Assembly (NCBI GenBank): GCA_028694075.1
Contig: JAQUUD010000007.1
Location: 1 to 28,232 of the forward strand
Direction: 5' to 3'
From: Clostridia bacterium
GTDB taxonomy: Bacteria; Bacillota; Clostridia; Christensenellales; UBA1242
DNA: 28,232 nt
The translations under genes and the position numbers were made by a program. Each line of letters starts with the position of its first letter. The stretch's first letter is position 1. Below, one piece after another: positions 22,896-28,232 of this stretch. The notes under the pieces were generated by a model. That model did no database searches. It had not been told where the DNA came from and was given only the letters and a program-made list of their open reading frames with translations.

Positions 22896-22924
22896 TTGCA
22901 TTTTGCTTAAATTTATGATATTAT
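22896..22924 (+). promoter_or_regulatory. rpsB-tsf promoter
   Basis: TTGCAT (22896-22901), a 17-bp spacer and TATTAT (22919-22924) imply a leader of about 117 nt before rpsB. Confidence 0.7.
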
Positions 22925-22981
22925 GCTTAAGTTACACTATATTATTTTATCAAGCATTTGTGATATATTGCGTTAACCTTG

Positions 22982-22999
22982 CCGTTAATTTATTAGCGG
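22982..22999 (+). promoter_or_regulatory. Possible S2 autoregulatory leader hairpin
   Basis: A 7-bp stem (22982-22988 with 22993-22999, one G-U pair) with loop TTTA sits in the middle of the ~117-nt rpsB leader. Ribosomal protein S2 represses its own mRNA in several bacteria, so this is a candidate operator. I could not match a known rpsB leader consensus. Confidence 0.3.
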
Positions 23000-23047
23000 T
23001 CCAAACGTGAAATTTAAAATCACAAAGAAGACATAAAGGAGGAAAAA

Positions 23048-24337
23048 ATGTCAATAATTTCAATGAAACAGCTTTTAGAAGCAGGTGTACATTTCGGGCA
23101 TCAATCAAAAAAATGGAACCCGAAAATGAAAAAATATATTTTTACAGCAAGGAATAACATTCATATCATTAACTTAGAAGAAACATCTTTGCAAATTGAT
23201 AAAGCATACGCTTTTATCAAAGAAATGGTGGCTTTAGGGAAAAGTGTTTTGTTCGTAGGAACAAAAAAACAAGCAATGGAAGCGATAAAGGAAGAAGCAG
23301 AAAGATGCGGAATGTTTTATGTTAACAATCGCTGGTTAGGCGGTACTTTAACCAATTTTAAAACAATTAAATCTCGTATTGAAAGGCTTAATAAATTAAC
23401 CCAAATGGAAAAAGTGGGAGAAATGGATTTTCTTCCAAAGAAAGAAGTTATAGGTTTAAAAACAGAAAAAGCAAAACTTGAAAAAAATCTTAACGGAATA
23501 AAAGAAATGCGTGATTATCCGGGCGTTATCTTTTTAATAGACCCAACAAAAGAGCATATTTGCGTAAGGGAAGCAGCCGTTTTGAAAATTCCGGTGGTGG
23601 CAATTGTGGATACAAACGGCGACCCATCTGGAATTGATTATGTAATTCCTGCAAATGATGATGCATTGCGTTCAGTAAAACTTATTACTAGTGCAGTCGC
23701 TGATGCAATTATTGAAGCAAAAGAGGGTATAAGTTTAAATAAAGAAAAATCTCCAGAAGAAGATGTTGATATAAAAACAGCACTAGTTGAAGCCCTTTCA
23801 ACAATGGAAATAACCGAACCTCAAATTGAAGAAGAAACAAAAAACTTTAAGCAAAAAAAATCAAAACCAGTGAGAAAACCTTTAAGAGAAACTAATAAAA
23901 TTGAAGAAAAACAAAACGCTGAAAAGTCAAATGAAGATAATAAATTAGAAAGTGAAAAAATTCAGAAATTATTAAAAGACACCGAAGAAAAAGAACAAGA
24001 AAAAGATGCTGAAAAAACTAACAACTCAGAAAAAATTGAAAAAGTAAAAAAAGAAGAAACTAAAATTAAAAAGCCAGCACAACCTAAGAAACCAACGAAA
24101 TCTGAGCCTAAGGTAAAATCTGAAAAGCCGGCAGAAGTGAAAGTTCAAAAAACTGAAAAAACTGAAAGCAAACAGGAAGTTGCTGAAAAACCAGTAAAAA
24201 AAGAAAAAGCAAAAAGCGAAGAAAAGGCGGAAAAACCTAAAACATCTAAAAAAAATATAGCAGGTAAAAACGAAAAAGAAGACAAAGAACAAAAATTAGA
24301 AAAAACAAAAAAAGAAGTGTCAAAGGAGGGTAAATAA
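23048..24337 (+). CDS. rpsB: 30S ribosomal protein S2 with ~200-residue Lys/Glu-rich C-terminal tail
   Basis: Residues 1-227 are a normal S2. Clear signatures are MKQLLEAGVHFGHQSKKWNP, FVGTKKQA, NNRWLGGTLTNF, FLPKKEV and PVVAIVDTNGDPSGIDYVIP. S2 normally ends at about 230-260 residues. Here the frame continues without interruption to residue 429 as a low-complexity tail made mostly of Lys, Glu, Pro, Thr and Asn (for example EKTESKQEVAEKPVKKEK), predicted to be disordered. The start has AAAGGAGG before the ATG. The stop is one base from tsf, and the tsf ribosome site AAAGGAGG lies inside the last rpsB codons, so the tail is truly in frame with the operon. The core is certain; the role of the tail is unknown. 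Confidence 0.96.
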   Translation: MSIISMKQLLEAGVHFGHQSKKWNPKMKKYIFTARNNIHIINLEETSLQIDKAYAFIKEMVALGKSVLFVGTKKQAMEAIKEEAERCGMFYVNNRWLGGTLTNFKTIKSRIERLNKLTQMEKVGEMDFLPKKEVIGLKTEKAKLEKNLNGIKEMRDYPGVIFLIDPTKEHICVREAAVLKIPVVAIVDTNGDPSGIDYVIPANDDALRSVKLITSAVADAIIEAKEGISLNKEKSPEEDVDIKTALVEALSTMEITEPQIEEETKNFKQKKSKPVRKPLRETNKIEEKQNAEKSNEDNKLESEKIQKLLKDTEEKEQEKDAEKTNNSEKIEKVKKEETKIKKPAQPKKPTKSEPKVKSEKPAEVKVQKTEKTESKQEVAEKPVKKEKAKSEEKAEKPKTSKKNIAGKNEKEDKEQKLEKTKKEVSKEGK

Positions 24338-24338
24338 T

Positions 24339-24992
24339 ATGTTTACACCACAAGATGTTGCAAAATTGCGTGCAACAACAGGCGCTGGTATGATGGACTG
24401 TAAAAAAGCCTTAACTGAATCTGGCGGAAATATGGAAAAGGCAATTGTTAATTTAAGAGAAAAAGGAATTTCAGTTGCAACAAAAAAATCAAGCAGAACT
24501 GCTTCGGAAGGAGTTGTTGCTTCATATATTCATATGGGAGGCACAATCGGAGTTTTGGTTGAATTGAACTGCGAAACCGATTTTGTTGCAAAAGGTGACC
24601 AGTTTAAAGAATTAGCAAAAGACATTGCAATGCAAATTGCTGCTACAAAGCCACTTTATATTAAGTCGGAAGAAGTTCCGAGTGAAGTAACCGAAAGAGA
24701 AAAAGAGATTTTAAAGAAACAGGCACAAAATGAAGGCAAAAAACCAGAATTAATTGAAAAAATGGTTGAAGGCAGAATTAAAAAATATTATGCTGAAGTT
24801 TGCTTAATGGAACAAGCGTTTATTAAAGATAGTAGCAAAACAATCAAAAGTTTGATTAATGAAGCAATTTTAAAAATTGGCGAAAAAATCGAAATTAGAA
24901 GATTTACTCGTTATGAAATGGGTGAAGGTCTTGAAAAACGCGTTGAAAATTTAGCAGATGAAATCAACAAACAAATGAAAGGAAATAATTAA
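24339..24992 (+). CDS. tsf: Translation elongation factor Ts
   Basis: The 217-residue protein opens with FTPQDVAKLRATTGAGMMDC followed by KKAL, the conserved N-terminal domain that contacts EF-Tu. The core signature GTIGVLVELNCETDFVAKGD follows. EF-Ts exchanges GDP for GTP on EF-Tu. It is shorter than the ~290-residue forms of many Firmicutes and resembles the compact single-core type of some Clostridia and Thermus. It is co-transcribed with rpsB, with the ATG one base after the rpsB stop and AAAGGAGG in the end of rpsB. The operon ends at the terminator 25150-25184. Confidence 0.96.
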   Translation: MFTPQDVAKLRATTGAGMMDCKKALTESGGNMEKAIVNLREKGISVATKKSSRTASEGVVASYIHMGGTIGVLVELNCETDFVAKGDQFKELAKDIAMQIAATKPLYIKSEEVPSEVTEREKEILKKQAQNEGKKPELIEKMVEGRIKKYYAEVCLMEQAFIKDSSKTIKSLINEAILKIGEKIEIRRFTRYEMGEGLEKRVENLADEINKQMKGNN

Positions 24993-25149
24993 TAATTTAC
25001 TAATTGTTGATTTAAAAAGATTTTTAAATGCGTTACTAATAACACTAAAAATCATTTGGAAATTATATTAAATAATCATAATTATAAAAATTTAATAAAA
25101 ATTTAAAAAACAATGTATTAAAAATCTTAAATTGCACAAAGTATAAAAG

Positions 25150-25184
25150 CAAAGCGAAAATTTAATTTTCGCTTTGTATTTTTT
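25150..25184 (+). terminator. Intrinsic terminator of the rpsB-tsf operon
   Basis: CAAAGCGAAAAT (25150-25161) pairs with 25165-25176 around a TTA loop and is followed by a T-rich run, 157 bases after the tsf stop. Confidence 0.85.
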
Positions 25185-25302
25185 TAATCATAATTGCATT
25201 AATGTATAAACATAGAAATAAGAAATTATGTTAAAGGTTTAGGTTGGGCAACACATCACAAGTCAGTCATTATTTGCTTTAATAATAGTTTCGCATTAAG
25301 TA

Positions 25303-25346
25303 TAGTTTAATAAGCCACCAGATTAATCTGGTGGCTTATTAAACTA
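25303..25346. repeat. 44-bp perfect palindrome
   Basis: The left arm 25303-25324 (TAGTTTAATAAGCCACCAGA and TT) is the exact reverse complement of 25325-25346, with no spacer. It lies between the convergent tsf (+) and U32 (-) genes. As RNA it forms a 20-bp hairpin with a 4-nt loop on either strand, so it may be a bidirectional terminator lacking a T run, or a protein-binding site. The rest of the 24993-25479 gap holds the rpsB-tsf terminator and AT-rich filler. Confidence 0.85.
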
Positions 25347-25479
25347 AATAAATTGAAATACTTTTCTAAAATTTTACCAAAAAAATTGAAATATCTTAAA
25401 CTATGAATAATTTCGAAATAAATTTTTTATATGTCGCTTGCAAAAAATTAAAACTAACTTAAAATATTAAACAAACACC

Positions 25480-26697
25480 TTAAATGTTTTTCATTCTTAA
25501 AATGTCACCTTTTTTAAGCGGATAATTGATTTTTAAATAAAGAATTTGCTGAACTGTTTTTGCAACATCAATTTGATTATCTTTTTCGTCCTTTATTTCT
25601 TTAACTTTGAATTTTTTATTAAAGTTGTCATCAGGTGATAAAACTTCTAATTCGTCGCCAACTTTAAACTGGTTCCTCTGTTCAATTTTAACATAACCGT
25701 TATTAAAATCTTCAAGCACCAAAGCAATAAACTTATGCGTTTGCACAGGCATGGAATCTTTGAAATATTCCTTGTCATTTGCCCCAAAATAAAAACCTGT
25801 TGAATAAAGACGATGACTGGCTTTTTCAAGTTCGCTGATTAATGTTTTAATTGGCGTTTTTGCTTTCTTTTCAAATAAATTATCAAGACCTCTGCGATAA
25901 GCATTAACAATGGTGCCAACATAATATTCCGATTTCATTCGTCCTTCAATTTTAAATGAGTCAACCCCAGCATCAAAAAGTTCTTTTAAATGTGAAATCA
26001 TACATAAATCTTTTGAATTTAAAATATAAGTTCCGCGTTCGTCTTCCTGAATTGGAAAATATTCACCTTTTCTATTTTTCTCAGAAATTGCATATTCCCA
26101 GCGACAAGTTTGCACGCATTCTCCGCGATTGGAATCCCTGCCCGCAAAATAATTTGAAAGCAAACATCTGCCTGAATAAGAAATGCACATTGCTCCGTGA
26201 ACAAAACATTCAAGGCTGATGTTATCCGGAATATTTGCTTTTATTTTTTTTATTTCCTCAACCGAGAGTTCACGGGCAAGAATAATTCTTTTAATGCCCA
26301 AATTTGCCAAAAATTTAATTGCATAACTATTTAAAACATTTGCTTGCGTGCTAACATGAATTTCCATTTCTGGTGCAACCTGACGGATTAAAGAAATAAT
26401 CCCTAAGTCAGATACAATTAAGGCATCAACTTTAATACTTTGCAAATATAAAATATACTCTTCAAGCCCATTGAAATCATCTTCGTGAGCCAAAATATTA
26501 ACAGTGATATAAACTTTTTTGCCGAGTCCGTGAGCCAAATTTACGGCTTCTTTCATTTCGTTTTCTTCAAAATTTTGTGCAAAAGCCCTAAGCCCAAATT
26601 TTTTCCCCGCAAAATAAACGGCATCAGCACCATAATAGAATGCCATTTTTGCTTTATTTAAAGTTCCGGCTGGTGCAAGTAATTCTGGTTTTTTCAT
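25480..26697 (-). CDS. U32 family protein (YrrO/TrhP-like tRNA hydroxylation factor)
   Basis: The 405-residue protein starts KKPELLAPAGTLNKAKMAFY and has YYGADAVYFAGKKFGLRAFA, the family-defining N-terminus. The U32 signature region carries the conserved cysteines in CFVHGAMCISYSGRC and GECVQTCRW, which in relatives bind an iron-sulfur cluster. A small beta-barrel C-terminal domain (about 325-405) ends YPLKKGDILRMKN. Older annotation calls these collagenase-like peptidases. Characterised relatives (E. coli YegQ/TrhP, B. subtilis YrrN/YrrO) take part in forming 5-hydroxyuridine at tRNA position 34 with prephenate, and the length fits YrrO. AAAGGA precedes the ATG. It appears monocistronic. Confidence 0.87.
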   Translation of the reverse strand: MKKPELLAPAGTLNKAKMAFYYGADAVYFAGKKFGLRAFAQNFEENEMKEAVNLAHGLGKKVYITVNILAHEDDFNGLEEYILYLQSIKVDALIVSDLGIISLIRQVAPEMEIHVSTQANVLNSYAIKFLANLGIKRIILARELSVEEIKKIKANIPDNISLECFVHGAMCISYSGRCLLSNYFAGRDSNRGECVQTCRWEYAISEKNRKGEYFPIQEDERGTYILNSKDLCMISHLKELFDAGVDSFKIEGRMKSEYYVGTIVNAYRRGLDNLFEKKAKTPIKTLISELEKASHRLYSTGFYFGANDKEYFKDSMPVQTHKFIALVLEDFNNGYVKIEQRNQFKVGDELEVLSPDDNFNKKFKVKEIKDEKDNQIDVAKTVQQILYLKINYPLKKGDILRMKNI

Positions 26698-26764
26698 CTT
26701 TAGTCCTTTTATTCTTTTTCACAATAAATGTTAATTTTAAATCTTCTCACAACATTTTTATTTG

Positions 26765-26793
26765 ATTTTATTATCACATAATAAATTACACAA
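26765..26793 (-). promoter_or_regulatory. Plausible promoter for the U32 gene
   Basis: On the minus strand TTGTGT (26788-26793), a 17-bp spacer and TAAAAT (26765-26770) lie about 70 bases upstream of the U32 ATG. The match is moderate. Confidence 0.4.
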
Positions 26794-26804
26794 ATTAAGT
26801 AATA

Positions 26805-27596
26805 TTAATTAAAATTAAATGATTTCATTATCGTTGATAAATCCTCTTTTGGATTTACGGCTTCTTTTAAGTCAAAACCGCTTTCATTTGGGGCAGAGGA
26901 ACACTTTTTGGTTTTCGAAATTATTTGTGCATATGCCGAGCCGGCATTTGCATCATCATCGTTTTCTAAAAACTTGTCAGCGATTGTTTCATAATTTTCA
27001 TCATTTTTAAGTGTCAAATTTGAAATTGGCCTTATTTGAGTTGAACTTTCGACAGTTCTAATTCTTTCCGCTTGTTGTTTTATTTTCTCTGACTGTGGTT
27101 TATGTATTTTTTCCGGTTCTCTGCGTTTAATTTTATCGCTTTTAATATAATCATCACTTATTGGTTTAGCCTTGGCATAATTACTCATTTTGTTAAGCAA
27201 AAGCCTAATCGTATCATTTTCCGTTTTGACAAGAGCATTTATTGAACAATCTGAGTCAATTTCAGTTCCCATAATCGAATTTACATCTGCTTTGAACTTG
27301 ATTAATATGTTTTTTAATACACTTATGCTTTCAAGTTGTGGATAATTCCTAAATAAATTTGCAAAAGCCTGTTCAAAACTTTTATAAATAACCATAAATT
27401 TTTTAAAATTTAAATACATCAAATTTTTGGAACTTGATTCAATTTGATTTGCTTTTTCAACCGCTGTTGCCAGTTTAATATTAACTGTGTCTTTTTCTTG
27501 ACAAGTACGCATAAGTTTTGCAACCATATTTTCAAGTTCGGTTATTTTTACTTCAACTTCTGTTTTTTTATAACCGTTTGTTTCAGTTGAGAACAT
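26805..27596 (-). CDS. Coiled-coil protein, possibly DivIVA-like
   Basis: The 263-residue protein begins MFSTETNGYKKTEVEVKITE, followed by a helical coiled-coil stretch to about residue 100. The GY...EV pattern near the N-terminus followed by a coiled coil is the arrangement of DivIVA/GpsB proteins that mark cell poles or septa, but the match is short and could be chance. Residues ~140-215 are basic and low complexity (KIKRREPEKIHKPQSEKIKQ), and the C-terminus is acidic. There is no signal or TM segment. The frame is open to an ATG at 27617, but GGGAGG lies five bases before the ATG at 27596, so I use that. It is 33 bases downstream of the membrane protein gene 27630-28136 and probably in one operon with it. 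Confidence 0.7.
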   Translation of the reverse strand: MFSTETNGYKKTEVEVKITELENMVAKLMRTCQEKDTVNIKLATAVEKANQIESSSKNLMYLNFKKFMVIYKSFEQAFANLFRNYPQLESISVLKNILIKFKADVNSIMGTEIDSDCSINALVKTENDTIRLLLNKMSNYAKAKPISDDYIKSDKIKRREPEKIHKPQSEKIKQQAERIRTVESSTQIRPISNLTLKNDENYETIADKFLENDDDANAGSAYAQIISKTKKCSSAPNESGFDLKEAVNPKEDLSTIMKSFNFN

Positions 27597-27629
27597 ATAT
27601 TCCTCCCATTCAATCATTTTTGCATAAAA

Positions 27630-28136
27630 TTATTTTTTTGTTTTAGAATTTGACATCATATTTTTAAAATGAAGCACAATGCTGATTAATAAAATTATAA
27701 TAAATGCAGAATTACACAAAATGAAAATACTTAAATTAAATATATATATACTATATAACAAAATTAAAATAACTTCAAGCGATAAAACAAAAGAAATTTT
27801 TAAAAATGTAAAATTTTTATAAATAATAGCAACAAAAGCGAACGAAACAGCGCCCGCAAAGAAATATAATGCAATAAGTTGAGTGCTGGTAAAAGGCTCT
27901 AAAAAATGCAAGATATTGATTACTGCCGTTAAAAACAAAAACATTCCAAGCCATAATGCAGAGTCAAGATGAAAAAACAAACTTCGTAAAAAACTGTAAA
28001 TTGCAAGTATTATAGAAGCGAATGAAAACCATAAAGGAAAAAACAAGCCGATTAGAGAATAGTAATAAAATAAAAAAAACAAATAAATTGTTAGTGCAAT
28101 AATTGCATAATATCTAAGGATTAATGTTCTTTTCAT
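27630..28136 (-). CDS. Uncharacterised polytopic membrane protein (168 residues)
   Basis: Nearly the whole protein is hydrophobic. About six membrane helices can be drawn (roughly 8-28, 30-50, 58-78, 84-106, 110-132, 135-157), with a basic N-terminus (MKRTLILR) and C-terminus (KNMMSNSKTKK). No catalytic or transport motif is visible and I do not recognise a family. AAAGG precedes the ATG. The start overlaps the 3' end of the upstream gene by 23 bases, which indicates one operon and probably coupled translation. Confidence 0.75.
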   Translation of the reverse strand: MKRTLILRYYAIIALTIYLFFLFYYYSLIGLFFPLWFSFASIILAIYSFLRSLFFHLDSALWLGMFLFLTAVINILHFLEPFTSTQLIALYFFAGAVSFAFVAIIYKNFTFLKISFVLSLEVILILLYSIYIFNLSIFILCNSAFIIILLISIVLHFKNMMSNSKTKK

Positions 28137-28232
28137 TTTTTGCCTTTCTCTTTTTTACATTAGTGTAAATAAAAACAAGGCCGATTATACCTACAATCAC
28201 CAAAATTCCAGACAATAATTGAGAGATCGGAA
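28114..28232 (-). CDS. 3' end of an upstream gene: membrane-anchored C-terminus (partial)
   Basis: Reading in from the right edge, a frame gives PISQLLSGILVIVGIIGLVF, then IYTNVKKRKAKNEKNINP and a TAG stop at 28114-28116. A single hydrophobic helix followed by a basic tail is the pattern of a C-terminal membrane anchor whose main domain lies outside. There is no LPxTG motif in the visible part. It overlaps the next gene by 23 bases in a different frame, typical of operon neighbours. The product cannot be named from 38 residues. Confidence 0.6.
   Translation of the reverse strand, partial: PISQLLSGILVIVGIIGLVFIYTNVKKRKAKNEKNINP

Noticed and set aside
22896..23047. Known S2-leader class in the rpsB 5' region
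   Set aside because: Only one short hairpin is visible and I could not match a published consensus, so it is listed as a weak candidate rather than a named motif.
24026..24292. 88-residue Phe-rich minus-strand frame
   Set aside because: It is the antisense of the Lys/Glu-rich rpsB tail; AAA/GAA codons give TTT/TTC on the other strand.
24339..24992. Truncated tsf
   Set aside because: The protein is shorter than many Firmicute EF-Ts forms, but the N-terminal and core signatures are intact and compact EF-Ts proteins are known, so it is a normal short form.
1..28232. CRISPR array, transposase, prophage or complete restriction/defence system
   Set aside because: No evenly spaced repeat-spacer arrays, no transposase or integrase motifs and no helicase/nuclease/methylase genes were seen on either strand.
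1..28232. Alternative genetic code (UGA as Trp) suggested by the low GC
   Set aside because: TGA ends full-length genes (the HAD hydrolase at 10204, the cysteine synthase homologue at 17245), and Trp is encoded by TGG throughout.

Overview
The window is AT-rich DNA (roughly 28-30% GC by eye) from a bacterial chromosome that looks like a Firmicute, probably an uncultured Clostridia-type gut lineage. The evidence is strong Shine-Dalgarno sites, TTGACA/TATAAT promoters, TTG starts, a TypA/RsfS/FakA/DegV complement, and a collagen-like protein with an exosporium-type C-terminal domain. UGA is used as an ordinary stop, for example in the HAD hydrolase and the cysteine synthase homologue, so the code is standard.

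Layout: 1-1512 is the 3' part of a fatty-acid kinase A gene (fakA/yloV), cut at the window edge. 1.7-3.5 kb holds two minus-strand paralogues of an unrecognised family. Each is followed directly by a nearly identical 97-nt element that folds as a cloverleaf (an outer stem plus three hairpins). 3.7-5.6 kb is typA. 5.57-6.07 kb is intergenic and holds a strongly structured element whose G-U pairs indicate a plus-strand RNA. 6.1-8.4 kb has a divergent pair: a membrane protein of unknown function and an M28 metallopeptidase. 8.57-8.73 kb has a decayed tRNA-Arg copy followed by an intact tRNA-Arg(ACG). An apparently leaderless gene of unknown function, a YjjG/YfnB-type HAD phosphatase, a collagen-like (BclB-type) surface protein and a secreted SIMPL-domain protein follow.

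12.5-14.1 kb has a DegV/FakB-type fatty-acid-binding protein divergent from a TetR regulator. 14.2-16.0 kb has three tandem paralogues of an unrecognised family, then a cysteine synthase homologue. 17.5-21.3 kb is a minus-strand operon of two large unrecognised proteins. The first begins with a domain resembling the three-gene family. The second is an 800-residue, mostly disordered protein with a central membrane hairpin. 21.6-22.8 kb has rsfS and a one-TM protein. 23.0-25.0 kb is rpsB-tsf, with an unusual ~200-residue Lys/Glu-rich tail on ribosomal protein S2. 25.5-26.7 kb is a U32 (YrrO/TrhP-like) protein. The right end is a minus-strand operon with a coiled-coil, possibly DivIVA-like protein, a polytopic membrane protein and the 3' end of a further gene.

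The core translation and lipid genes are conventional. The less ordinary content is the cloverleaf repeats with their paralogous genes, the + strand structured element before typA, the four-member unknown family at 14-21 kb, and the tailed S2. No CRISPR array, transposase, prophage module or complete known defence system was seen.
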